Positions 1 through 7,934 of a DNA stretch of 36,764 nucleotides are shown one piece after another (the stretch's first letter is position 1; every line of letters begins with the position of its first letter). Origin of the DNA: Pseudomonadota bacterium (GTDB lineage: Bacteria; Pseudomonadota; Alphaproteobacteria; Rhizobiales; Xanthobacteraceae). The notes below the pieces were generated by a model. The model had not been told where the DNA came from, made no database searches, and was given only the letters and a program-made list of their open reading frames with translations. Where the stretch lies: NCBI GenBank assembly GCA_023386635.1, contig JAEWJH010000001.1, positions 1 through 36,764 on the forward strand, in the 5' to 3' direction. The position numbers and the translations under genes are program-made.

Positions 1-101
1 GACGGGTGCGAACCGCCGCCCGCAGAAAGCCGCATCGTCACGGGCTGAATCTCCGGCCCGCGACCCCGCCACGCCTTCCGGCGGGGCAGGCTGCTCATCA
101 T
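1..101 (-). CDS. Start of an unrecognised gene, cut by the left edge
   Basis: An open frame begins with tandem ATG codons at 101 and 98 and stays open to the window edge (33 codons, beginning MMSSLPRRKAWRGRG). A good ribosome binding site (AGAGG, seven bases before the first ATG) and an upstream promoter-like site at 148-174 make a real start plausible. In many relatives ftsW follows murD, but these residues do not look like an FtsW N-terminus to me. The peptide is too short to assign a family, and it could be a chance frame in GC-rich DNA. Confidence 0.35.
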   Translation of the reverse strand, partial: MMSSLPRRKAWRGRGPEIQPVTMRLSAGGGSHP

Positions 102-147
102 CAAGACGCCTCTAGATGACGCCCCTCGCGAGCAGGACGGGAATAGG

Positions 148-174
148 ATTATAGGCATATAGGAAGAAAGTCAA
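148..174 (-). promoter_or_regulatory. Candidate sigma-70-type promoter downstream of murD
   Basis: Read on the minus strand, TTGACT (174-169) is followed after 15 bases by a perfect TATAAT (153-148). The surrounding 30 bases are much more AT-rich than the rest of the window. The 15-base spacer is shorter than the usual 16-18. Predicted transcription would start near 141, about 40 bases ahead of the ATG at 101, so the gene leaving the left edge may be transcribed independently of the murD operon. Confidence 0.45.
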
Positions 175-186
175 GAGGCAAGTCAG

Positions 187-243
187 CCTCATGGTGAGGA
201 GCACGCCGAGCGCGCGCCAAGGCGGGCGTCTCGAACCATGGGG
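187..243 (+). repeat. Palindromic repeat, family 1 (CATGG/CCATG arm type)
   Basis: The left arm CCTCATGGTGAGGAGC and the right arm GGGCGTCTCGAACCATGGGG flank an imperfect core stem (ACGCC with GGCG/GCGT). The left-arm CATGG pairs with the right-arm CCATG. Same family as the copies at 263, 16129, 23689, 23748, 33997, 34061 and 35846. Confidence 0.75.
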
Positions 244-262
244 CGTGGCGAAATCGGGGCCA

Positions 263-309
263 CCTCTCCTCCGAGACGGCCGCTACGCGGCCTCCTCAGG
301 ATGAGGTGG
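263..309 (-). repeat. Palindromic repeat, family 1 (inverted copy)
   Basis: Read on the minus strand it starts CCTCATCCTGAGGAG, has a perfect core hairpin GGCCGC-GTA-GCGGCC, and ends GTCTCGGAGGAGAGG. It lies 19 bases from the copy at 187-243 in opposite orientation. The pair fills the space after murD and may act as a transcript end; no U-run terminator is visible. Confidence 0.75.
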
Positions 310-356
310 ATTGAGAGATCATTCCGGACAGGATGACGTCGGCCCGGATTAGACCG

Positions 357-1739
357 CTACGGCAGGGCGCCGACCACGTCCTTGAAGCGCTGGCCGCGTA
401 CCTCGAAGTTCGGGAACTGGTCGAACGAGGCGCAGGCTGGCGACAGCAGCACCACCGGGTTCGCAAGACCGGACGCAGCGGCGTCGCCACCCGCCAGCGT
501 CACCGCGGCGTCGAGGGTCACGGCAATCTCGGTCTCCACCTTGCCCTCCAACGTGCGGGCGAACTCGTCCGCCGCCTCGCCGATCAGATAGGCCTTGCGG
601 ATCTTCGGGAAGAATTCGGCCAGGCTCTCGATGCCGCCGGTCTTCGGCTTGCCGCCGGCGATCCAGTAGATGTCGTCGAAGCTCGCCAGCGCCCGCGCCG
701 CGCTGTCGGCATTGGTCGCCTTGGAATCGTTGACGAACAGAACCTTGCCCTTGCGCGCCACCTCTTCCATGCGATGCGCGAGACCGGGAAAGCTGCGCAA
801 GCCCTGCTGCAGCGTCTCCACATCCATGCCAAGCACCATCGCCGCCGCCGCCGCGCAGGCTGCGTTCTGCGCATTGTGAATACCGCGCAGCGAACCGATG
901 CCCGCAAGTTGCGCCACGGGATAGGCCTTGCCGCCCTGCGCGCGCATGATGCGCGTGCCTTCGGCATAGAAGCCGTCGCGCAGCACGGTCTGTGTCGAGA
1001 TGCGGATCACGGTCTTGCCGAGCCGTTCGATGTTGTCGGCGATGGCACGGCACCATTTGTCGTCGACGCCGATGATCGCCGCGCCGTTATCCGTCACGCC
1101 GGCCACCAGCCGCTGCTTCACCGCCGCGTAGTGTTCCATGCTGCCGTGCCGGTCGAGATGGTCCTCCGACAGATTGATCAAGAGGCCGACGGTCGGATCG
1201 AGCGAGGGCGCAAGATCGATCTGATACGAGGAGCACTCGATCACATAGGCGTGGTTGTCGGCGAACGGCGCGAGCGACAATGCCGGGATGCCGATATTGC
1301 CGCCAAGCTGGCTCTCGACGCCGGCCTGACGCAGGAGATGCGCGATCAGCGCTGTCGTGGTCGATTTGCCGTTGGTGCCGGTGATGGCGACGAACGGCAG
1401 ACCCGGCGCATGCCGGCGATGCTCGCGCGCGAATAGTTCGATATCGCCGATCACCGGGACGCGCGCGGCCGCGGCCTTCACCGCCGACCAGTGCGGCTGC
1501 GGATGCGTCAGCGGCACGCCGGGCGACAGGATCAGCGCCGCGACCTTGCTCCAGTCGATGCTGCGCAGATCGTCGGTTGCGAAACCAGCCTCGGCGGCCT
1601 GCGCGATCCTGGCCGCGCTGTCGTCGAATGCAATGACCGTCGCCCCGCCCGCTTTCAGCGCGTGGCAGGTCGCGAGTCCGGAACCGCCGAGGCCGAACAC
1701 CGCGACGGTCCTGCCGGCAAAAGTGGTGACCGGGATCAT
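357..1739 (-). CDS. murD: UDP-N-acetylmuramoyl-L-alanine--D-glutamate ligase MurD
   Basis: MurD adds D-glutamate to UDP-MurNAc-L-Ala in the cytoplasm, the second amino-acid step of the peptidoglycan stem peptide, using ATP. The 460-residue product has the usual length. It opens with a Rossmann-like UDP-binding region (VAVFGLGGSGLATC). The Mur ligase ATP loop GTNGKST lies at residues 121-127, with K125 contacting phosphate. Further Mur ligase segments are the ECSSYQ and NLSEDHLDRHG stretches and the NDSKATN motif, a good MurD marker. Its ATG shares one base with the mraY stop (TAATG), so the two are translationally coupled. It is the last gene of the cell-wall run here; palindromic repeats follow instead of ftsW. 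Confidence 0.97.
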   Translation of the reverse strand: MIPVTTFAGRTVAVFGLGGSGLATCHALKAGGATVIAFDDSAARIAQAAEAGFATDDLRSIDWSKVAALILSPGVPLTHPQPHWSAVKAAAARVPVIGDIELFAREHRRHAPGLPFVAITGTNGKSTTTALIAHLLRQAGVESQLGGNIGIPALSLAPFADNHAYVIECSSYQIDLAPSLDPTVGLLINLSEDHLDRHGSMEHYAAVKQRLVAGVTDNGAAIIGVDDKWCRAIADNIERLGKTVIRISTQTVLRDGFYAEGTRIMRAQGGKAYPVAQLAGIGSLRGIHNAQNAACAAAAAMVLGMDVETLQQGLRSFPGLAHRMEEVARKGKVLFVNDSKATNADSAARALASFDDIYWIAGGKPKTGGIESLAEFFPKIRKAYLIGEAADEFARTLEGKVETEIAVTLDAAVTLAGGDAAASGLANPVVLLSPACASFDQFPNFEVRGQRFKDVVGALP

Positions 1740-2824
1740 TACCGCAGCTTCAGCGACGCAAGACCGGCGAGCGCCAGGATCACCGAGATGATCCAGAAGC
1801 GGATGACGATTTGCGGCTCCGTCCAGCCCAGTTGCTCAAAGTGATGATGGATCGGCGCCATCTTGAACACGCGCTTGCCGGTCAGCTTGAACGACAGCAC
1901 CTGCACGATCACCGAGACGGCCTCGAGCACGAACAGGCCGCCGATCACCGCCAGCACAATCTCGTGCTTGGTCGCGACGGCGATGGTGCCGAGCATGCCG
2001 CCAAGCGCCAGCGACCCGGTGTCACCCATGAAGATCGAGGCCGGCGGCGCGTTGAACCAGAGAAACCCAAGCCCCGCGCCGATCACCGCGCCGCAGAGCA
2101 CGGCGAGTTCGCCGGTGCCGGCGACGTAATGGATCTGCAGATAGTCGGCGAACACCGCGTTGCCGGCGAGATAGGCCACCATGCCGAAGCTCGCCGAGGC
2201 GATCATCACCGGAACGATGGCAAGACCGTCGAGACCATCGGTGAGGTTCACCGAATTGCCGGCGCCGGCGATCACGAACGCGCCGAGCACGACGAACATC
2301 CAGCCGAGATTGAACACCAGTTCCTTGAAGAACGGAAACACCAGCGAGGTGGCGATCGGCGGCCGGCCGAGATTGGCGAGCGCGATGCAGGCGACCACGG
2401 CGATGGCGATCTCGATGGCGAGCCGCGTGCGGCCGGAGAAGCCGGCGTGGGTTTGCTTCGTCACCTTCAGGTAGTCGTCGTAGAAGCCGATCATGCCGTA
2501 GGAGAGCGTGACGCCGAGCACGATCCAGACATACGGGTTGTGCGGGTTGGCCCACAGCAAGGTCGACACCACGAGACCCATCAGGATCATCAGGCCGCCC
2601 ATGGTGGGCGTGCCCTTCTTGGTGACGAGATGCGATTTCGGCCCGTCCTCGCGGATCGGCTGACCCTTGCCCTGCTTGATGCGCAGGAGCTTGATCATCG
2701 GCCCGCCGAACAGGAACACGAACACCATCGCCGTGACGATGGCCCCGCCGGTGCGGAAGGTGATGTAACGAAAGACGTTGAGGAACGAGACTTTGTCCGA
2801 GAGTTCGGTCAGCCAATAAAACAT
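1739..2824 (-). CDS. mraY: Phospho-N-acetylmuramoyl-pentapeptide transferase MraY
   Basis: MraY moves phospho-MurNAc-pentapeptide onto undecaprenyl phosphate, making lipid I at the inner face of the membrane. The 361-residue protein has the family length and about ten hydrophobic helices. Recognisable family motifs are the N-terminal DGPKSH..KKGTPTMGG stretch, FYDDYLKV, the NLTDGLDGLA loop carrying catalytic aspartates, FMGDTGSLALGG, and the MAPIHHHFE motif near the C-terminus. A 104-base gap separates it from murF, the longest inside the cluster, so an internal promoter is possible, though no clear one is visible. Its stop overlaps the murD start by one base. Confidence 0.97.
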   Translation of the reverse strand: MFYWLTELSDKVSFLNVFRYITFRTGGAIVTAMVFVFLFGGPMIKLLRIKQGKGQPIREDGPKSHLVTKKGTPTMGGLMILMGLVVSTLLWANPHNPYVWIVLGVTLSYGMIGFYDDYLKVTKQTHAGFSGRTRLAIEIAIAVVACIALANLGRPPIATSLVFPFFKELVFNLGWMFVVLGAFVIAGAGNSVNLTDGLDGLAIVPVMIASASFGMVAYLAGNAVFADYLQIHYVAGTGELAVLCGAVIGAGLGFLWFNAPPASIFMGDTGSLALGGMLGTIAVATKHEIVLAVIGGLFVLEAVSVIVQVLSFKLTGKRVFKMAPIHHHFEQLGWTEPQIVIRFWIISVILALAGLASLKLR

Positions 2825-2928
2825 CGCATCAGCCTTATTGCGCGTTCTGCATCGCGCGCCAGCCTTGCCGCATCTGATCGGTGCGCGGCTTCAGCCAATC
2901 CCGATCAAATCCAATCAACCCACTTCAA

Positions 2929-4365
2929 TCAAGCTTGGGCCGTGCCGTCCTCGAGGTCCGCCGCAACCGGAAACCGTGCCGCCAGCGCCTTGACGATCGG
3001 TCCCATCTTCGAGCCGAGCGAGCCTTTGATCATGATCGCGTCGCCTGCCGCCACCGCGCCGAGAACGGACGATTCGAGCGCGGCAGCCGTTTCGGCATAG
3101 CCGCCCCGGCTCCCCGAGGGAAGGGCGTCGAACAGCGAACGCATCAACGGACCGGCGCAAAACACAAGATCGATGCCTGCGGCCGCCAGCGGTTCCGCCA
3201 GTTCGGCATGGAGCGCCGGCCCCTGCGTCCCCAATTCCAGCATGTCGCCAAGGACCGCGATCCGTCGCCCCCGCGGGCCCACCGGCGCCTGGCCGAGCAG
3301 CGCGATGGCGGCGCGCATCGAGGCCGGATTGGCGTTGTAGCTTTCGTCGATCACCAGCGCGGTGCCGCCCGGCACCGTCAGGGTCTGCCGCGCGCCACGG
3401 CCGGTCGGCGGCTGCAATTGCGCCAAAGTCATTGCGGCACGGGCGAGATCGGCCTCCACCAGCGACACGGCCGCCAGCACCGCCAGCGAATTCATCACCA
3501 TATGCCGGCCCGGCGCGCCGAGCTTGTAGGTGATCTCCTCGCCGAGGATGGTCGCGCGCACCGTGCTGCATTCCGGCCGCAGGCAGATTTTCTGTGCGCG
3601 CGCGTCGGCCGTCTCGTGCTCGCCGAAGGTGACGATGCGCGAGACCTTGGCACGCTGCGCGGCTTGCGTCAGACGCCCGAAATGCGGATTGTCGCGGTTG
3701 AGCACGGCGACGCCGCCCGGCTCGAGACCCAGGAAGATTTCCGCCTTGGCGTCGGCGATCGCCTCGACCGAACCGAAATATTCGAGATGGACCGGCGCAA
3801 CCGTGGTGATGATCGCCACATGCGGGCGCACCATCTGCACGAGCGGCGTGATCTCGCCGGCATGGTTCATGCCGATCTCGAACACGCCATAGGCCGCCGT
3901 TTCCGGGAAACGCGCGAGCGTCAGCGGCACGCCCCAGTGATTGTTGTAGGACGCGGCCGACGCATGGGTCTCGCCATCGGCCGACAAGGCGAGCCGCAGC
4001 GCTTCCTTGGTGCCGGTCTTGCCGACCGAGCCGGTGACGGCGACGATCTTCGCCTTGCTGCGCGCACGGGCGGCACGGCCGAGCGCCCGCAGCGCCTCCA
4101 GCACGTCATCGACGATCAGCAGCGGCGCATCGGCCGGGAACCGATCGCGCTTGTCGCGGGCGACGACGGCGATGGCGCCTGCCTTCAGCGCTGCCGGCAC
4201 GAAGTCGTGACCGTCGCGGCTGTCGCCGACGATGGCGAAGAACGCATCGCCCGGCTGCGCGGAACGGGTATCGATCGAGATGCCGGTGATCGCCGCCGGC
4301 AGCGCGCCCTGCCGTGTGGCGTGCATGGCCTTTGCCATCGCCTCGATCGTCCAGAGCGCCGTCAT
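2929..4365 (-). CDS. murF: UDP-MurNAc-tripeptide--D-Ala-D-Ala ligase MurF
   Basis: MurF attaches D-alanyl-D-alanine to UDP-MurNAc-tripeptide, the last cytoplasmic step of precursor synthesis. The 478-residue product shows the Mur ligase order: an N-terminal UDP-binding domain (SIDTRSAQPGDAFFA), the ATP loop GSVGKTGTKE with K116, the EIGMNHAGEI segment, and the central NRDNP motif. The VIDESYNANPASMRAA stretch is typical of MurF. The ATG lies three bases after the murE stop, so it is probably co-translated with murE. Nothing unusual is seen. Confidence 0.97.
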   Translation of the reverse strand: MTALWTIEAMAKAMHATRQGALPAAITGISIDTRSAQPGDAFFAIVGDSRDGHDFVPAALKAGAIAVVARDKRDRFPADAPLLIVDDVLEALRALGRAARARSKAKIVAVTGSVGKTGTKEALRLALSADGETHASAASYNNHWGVPLTLARFPETAAYGVFEIGMNHAGEITPLVQMVRPHVAIITTVAPVHLEYFGSVEAIADAKAEIFLGLEPGGVAVLNRDNPHFGRLTQAAQRAKVSRIVTFGEHETADARAQKICLRPECSTVRATILGEEITYKLGAPGRHMVMNSLAVLAAVSLVEADLARAAMTLAQLQPPTGRGARQTLTVPGGTALVIDESYNANPASMRAAIALLGQAPVGPRGRRIAVLGDMLELGTQGPALHAELAEPLAAAGIDLVFCAGPLMRSLFDALPSGSRGGYAETAAALESSVLGAVAAGDAIMIKGSLGSKMGPIVKALAARFPVAADLEDGTAQA

Positions 4366-4368
4366 CGT

Positions 4369-5817
4369 CTATCCCTTGCTCCCAAGCTCGGTCAGCGCCG
4401 CGGCCACCGCCTCGTGATCGCTGAAGTGGATCGTCCGATCGCCGATGATCTGGCCGGTTTCGTGGCCCTTGCCGGCGATCAGCAACACGTCACCGGCCTG
4501 CAGGTCGGCGACGGCCTGATGAATCGCCGCACCGCGGTCGCCGATCTCGCGCGCGCCGGGCGCCGCCGTCATGATCGCGGCGCGGATCGCGCGAGCGTCT
4601 TCGCTGCGCGGATTGTCGTCGGTGACGATGACGCGGTCCGCTTTTTCAGCGGCGATCGCGCCCATGATCGGCCGCTTGCCGGCATCGCGGTCGCCGCCGG
4701 CGCCGAACACGACGACGAGCCGGCCGCGCGCATAAGGTCGCAACGCATCGAGCGCCTTGGCGAGCGCATCAGGCTTGTGCGCGTAATCGATGAACACCGG
4801 CGCATCGCGATAGCGGCCGGCGAATTCGAGCCGACCTTTCGCGCCTTCAAGATGATTGAGCGCGGCAAACACCTGATCGGCGTCGCTGCCGGTGACGATG
4901 GCAAGGCCGGCGGCCACCAGCGCGTTCTCGATCTGGAACGCGCCGACCAGCGGCAGTTTCACGGTGATCGTGCGGCCGCCGTGCTCGAGCGACAGGCGCT
5001 GGGTGAAGCCGTCGATCGCCACGTCGCGCAGGCGGATCGCCTCGCCGGCCTGACCGACGGTAAAGAGGCGCAACCCGCGCCGGCGCGCCGCGTCAGCCAC
5101 CGCGGCCGACTGCTCGTGATCCGCCGCGATCACCGCCGCGCCGTCGTCCGCCACCAGATCGGTGAACAGTCGCAGCTTGGCGGCGAGATAGGCTTCGAGC
5201 GTCGCGTGATAGTCGAGATGATCCCGCGAGAGATTGGTGAAGCCGCCGGCCTTGATCCGCACGCCGTCAAGGCGATGCTGATGGAGCCCGTGCGACGACG
5301 CTTCGAGCGCCAGATGCGTCACGCCCTCCTCGGCGAGCGTGTCGATGGCGCGATGCAGATCGACCGGATCCGGCGTCGTCAGCGAGCCATAGACCTCGCC
5401 CTTGGGCGAGACGACGCCCACCGTGCCGATGCTGGCGGCAGCATATCCCTGCGTCGCCCAGATCTGTCGCGTGAACGCCGCGACCGAGGTCTTGCCGCTG
5501 GTGCCGGTGACGGCGACGACGGTCCCCGGCTGGCGCGCGTACAGCCGCGCCGCCGCTAATGCGAGATCGCGCCGCGCATTGTTGCTGCCGATGGCGGCGA
5601 CACCGGTCGGCACGGACGGCGCCGCGCCGTCGGCGAGCACCGCCACCGCACCGGCCTTCACCGCCTGCTCGATGAAGCGCGCGCCGTCGGTCTTCGTTCC
5701 CGGAATGGCGACGAACAGAAAGCCCGGCTTGACCTTGCGGCTGTCGGCGCTGACGCCGGTGACCTCGATATCGCCGGCGGCGAGATCGGATCGCGCCAGC
5801 AGGTCGCGCAGCTTCAC
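4369..5817 (-). CDS. murE: UDP-MurNAc-L-Ala-D-Glu--meso-diaminopimelate ligase MurE
   Basis: MurE adds the third stem-peptide residue. The 482-residue protein has the ATP loop TGTSGKTS with K109 and the DNPR motif at 401-404. In this family DNPR marks use of meso-diaminopimelate rather than lysine, as expected for a Gram-negative. Other family segments are SADSRKVKPGFLFVA near the N-terminus, TTPDPVDLHR, LEASSHGLHQHR and VFIDYAHKPDAL. The start is GTG at 5817, overlapping the ftsI stop as GTGA (four bases), so translation is coupled to ftsI. Confidence 0.97.
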   Translation of the reverse strand: MKLRDLLARSDLAAGDIEVTGVSADSRKVKPGFLFVAIPGTKTDGARFIEQAVKAGAVAVLADGAAPSVPTGVAAIGSNNARRDLALAAARLYARQPGTVVAVTGTSGKTSVAAFTRQIWATQGYAAASIGTVGVVSPKGEVYGSLTTPDPVDLHRAIDTLAEEGVTHLALEASSHGLHQHRLDGVRIKAGGFTNLSRDHLDYHATLEAYLAAKLRLFTDLVADDGAAVIAADHEQSAAVADAARRRGLRLFTVGQAGEAIRLRDVAIDGFTQRLSLEHGGRTITVKLPLVGAFQIENALVAAGLAIVTGSDADQVFAALNHLEGAKGRLEFAGRYRDAPVFIDYAHKPDALAKALDALRPYARGRLVVVFGAGGDRDAGKRPIMGAIAAEKADRVIVTDDNPRSEDARAIRAAIMTAAPGAREIGDRGAAIHQAVADLQAGDVLLIAGKGHETGQIIGDRTIHFSDHEAVAAALTELGSKG

Positions 5818-7565
5818 TTCTTGGCCGCCTTCACGCTGGAGGTCAGCCCGAGGATCAGCTGGTCGGCCGGCGGCAGATCGAACCGCGGCTGCAGATCGAG
5901 CAGCGGCGCGATGCGTTCGATCACCTTGCCGCCGGTCGGCACGGCGTTCCAGCCGGAGGTGATGAAGCCGTGGGTTTCGGGCAGTGCCTGCGGTTCGTCG
6001 AGCATGATCAGCACCAGATAGCGCGGATCGTCTGACGGCATTATGGCGGTGAAGCTGTTGAGCACCTGCTTCTTGGAATAGCGGCCGTTGACCACCTTTT
6101 CCGAGGTTCCGGTCTTGCCGCCGACATAGTAGCCCTTGACGTCGGCCATCTTCGCGGTGCCCTTCTCCGCGTTGAGCCGCATCAGGTAACGCATCCGGTC
6201 GCTGGTCTCGGTCTTCACAACCTTGGTGGCGAGTTTCATCGCGTCGTCACGCGTACGCTTGATGAAGGTCGGCGGGATCAGATAGCCGCCGTTGACCACC
6301 GCGTCGATCGCCATCACCGCCTGCAACGGCGCCACTGAAAGACCATGGCCGAACGCGATGGTGATGGTATTCAGTTCGCCCCAGCGCTTGGGAACGATCG
6401 GCTCGGCGCTTTCCGGCAGTTCGGTGCGCAGCCGGTCGAGCTGCCCCATCTTTTTCAGGAACGCCTTGTGCGCATCGACACCCATCGACAGCGCGACGCG
6501 CGCGGCGCCGATGTTCGACGAATAGGTGAACACCTCGCTCATGGTGATGTAGCGGCCGAGCGAATGGGTATCGTGGATGTTGAACTTGCCGTAACGCAGC
6601 GGCATGCGCGCATCGTAAGTCGTGTTCAGCGTCGCCTTGCCGCTGTCGAGCGCCATCGCCAGGGTCAGCGCCTTGAAGGTCGAGCCCATTTCGTACACGC
6701 CGGTGGTGAGCCGGTTGATGCGGGTCGGGTCGTTGGCCTCGCGCGGATTGTTCGGGTCATAGTCCGGCTCCGACACCATGGCGACGATCTCGCCGGTGCG
6801 CACATCGGAGACGATGCCGGCGGCGGCCTTCGCCTTGAACTTCTCGCGCGCGGCGATCAGCTCCTCGCGCATCGCGTGCTGCACGCGCAGGTCGATCGAC
6901 AATTGCACCGGCTGCTGCAGCCGGTCGGTGGCAAAGCCGGCGAGATGCAGGTCGGCTAGACCGCGCGAGTCGAGCCACTTCTCGATGCCGGCGATCCCCT
7001 GGTTGTCGATGTTCACATGGCCGAGCGCGTGCGACACGATCGGGCCGTTCGGATAGACGCGCTTGTTCTCGGTGAGGAAGCCGATGCCGGGAATGCCGAG
7101 ACGATGAATCTCGCGCTGCTGCTGCGGCGTGATCTCGCGCTTGAGCCAGACGAAGCCGCGCTTCGACGACAGACGCTCGCGCACCTCGGCGGCATCGAGG
7201 TCCGGCAGCACGGCGGTCAACAGTTCGACAGCCTCGTCGACATCGATGATCTTGCGCGGCTCGCCGAACAGCGACGGCGATTTCACATCGGTCGCGAGAA
7301 TTTTCCCGGTGCGGTCGAGAATATCCGGCCGGGCAGTCGCAACCGCGTCCTGGCTCGATGCGCGGCGCGGATTGTGCGCCTCGTTGTTGATGCCGAACAG
7401 GACCAGCCGGCCGGCGATCACCAGATAGACGCAGGCGAATGCGAGGATGGCGAGGCCGATACGGGCCTTCGCCTTGATCTGGCGGTCGACATCGCGGCCG
7501 TAAACCAGGCCGCGCACGAAGCGCTGCCAGCGCGCAAAGCGGGTCTCAGCGTGCGGTCCCGGCAT
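5814..7565 (-). CDS. ftsI: Peptidoglycan D,D-transpeptidase FtsI (PBP3), division-specific
   Basis: FtsI cross-links septal peptidoglycan as part of the divisome with FtsW and FtsL/B/Q. The protein is 583 residues from the ATG at 7565. One membrane anchor (about residues 31-53, GLAILAFACVYLVIAGRLVLFG) follows a short basic cytoplasmic tail. A PBP dimerisation domain comes next, then the transpeptidase domain with all three active-site motifs: S295-T-F-K298, S349-S-N351 and K484-T-G-T487. The frame is open upstream to 7775, but the ATG at 7565 overlaps the ftsL stop by one base (TGATG), the usual arrangement. Its end overlaps murE by four bases. Confidence 0.97.
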   Translation of the reverse strand: MPGPHAETRFARWQRFVRGLVYGRDVDRQIKAKARIGLAILAFACVYLVIAGRLVLFGINNEAHNPRRASSQDAVATARPDILDRTGKILATDVKSPSLFGEPRKIIDVDEAVELLTAVLPDLDAAEVRERLSSKRGFVWLKREITPQQQREIHRLGIPGIGFLTENKRVYPNGPIVSHALGHVNIDNQGIAGIEKWLDSRGLADLHLAGFATDRLQQPVQLSIDLRVQHAMREELIAAREKFKAKAAAGIVSDVRTGEIVAMVSEPDYDPNNPREANDPTRINRLTTGVYEMGSTFKALTLAMALDSGKATLNTTYDARMPLRYGKFNIHDTHSLGRYITMSEVFTYSSNIGAARVALSMGVDAHKAFLKKMGQLDRLRTELPESAEPIVPKRWGELNTITIAFGHGLSVAPLQAVMAIDAVVNGGYLIPPTFIKRTRDDAMKLATKVVKTETSDRMRYLMRLNAEKGTAKMADVKGYYVGGKTGTSEKVVNGRYSKKQVLNSFTAIMPSDDPRYLVLIMLDEPQALPETHGFITSGWNAVPTGGKVIERIAPLLDLQPRFDLPPADQLILGLTSSVKAAKK

Positions 7566-7933
7566 CAGTTCTCGGCTCCGTCGGCGGGAGCTGCGATGCT
7601 CCCGGTGGTTTCGTCGATCAGCCCGCCGATCGGATCGCCGTCCGCCTGCAGAACGGGCGCGGGGCGTTCCGGCAGCTTCTCGAAGGACTGGAATTGCTGC
7701 GGGATCACCGGCTTGAGCGCGAGATGGCGCTTCGCCAGCGCCTCGATCCGGCTCGGCGTCTCGAGCCGCGCCCATGTGGAGCGCAGCGTGGCGATTGCAT
7801 CCTGCTCGCGGCGGATTTCCGTGCGCAGCTTCGCGGCGCGCTCGACGCGCTGCGTCGATTCGAACTTGATCTTGTAGACATAGGAGGCCGCGAGGATCAG
7901 CACGCCGATGATCAGGGCATTGAGGATGCGCAT
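7565..7933 (-). CDS. ftsL: Cell division protein FtsL-like
   Basis: This is a 122-residue bitopic protein in the place of ftsL. It has an N-terminal membrane helix (about residues 4-20, LNALIIGVLILAASYVY), then a charged heptad-like coiled coil (about 25-65, with ERAAKLRTEIRREQDAIATLR), then a conserved-looking ARLETPSRIEALAKRHL segment, and a proline-rich tail. FtsL proteins diverge greatly, so position and architecture carry the call. It would link FtsB and FtsQ to FtsW/FtsI in the divisome. One base separates it from the rsmH stop, and its stop shares a base with the ftsI start. Confidence 0.85.
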   Translation of the reverse strand: MRILNALIIGVLILAASYVYKIKFESTQRVERAAKLRTEIRREQDAIATLRSTWARLETPSRIEALAKRHLALKPVIPQQFQSFEKLPERPAPVLQADGDPIGGLIDETTGSIAAPADGAEN

Positions 7934-7934
7934 G

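Noticed and set aside
187..309. The repeat arrays as a CRISPR or as an attachment site
   Set aside because: Copies are palindromic, differ in their cores and are dispersed; there is no regular spacer pattern and no integrase or cas gene.
333..1436. 367-residue plus-strand frame opposite murD
   Set aside because: Antisense to murD and without domain or ribosome binding site.
2881..5559. 892-residue open frame on the plus strand opposite murF and murE
   Set aside because: It is Arg/His-rich, has no recognisable domain and lies antisense to two certain genes; such frames are a by-product of GC-rich codon use.
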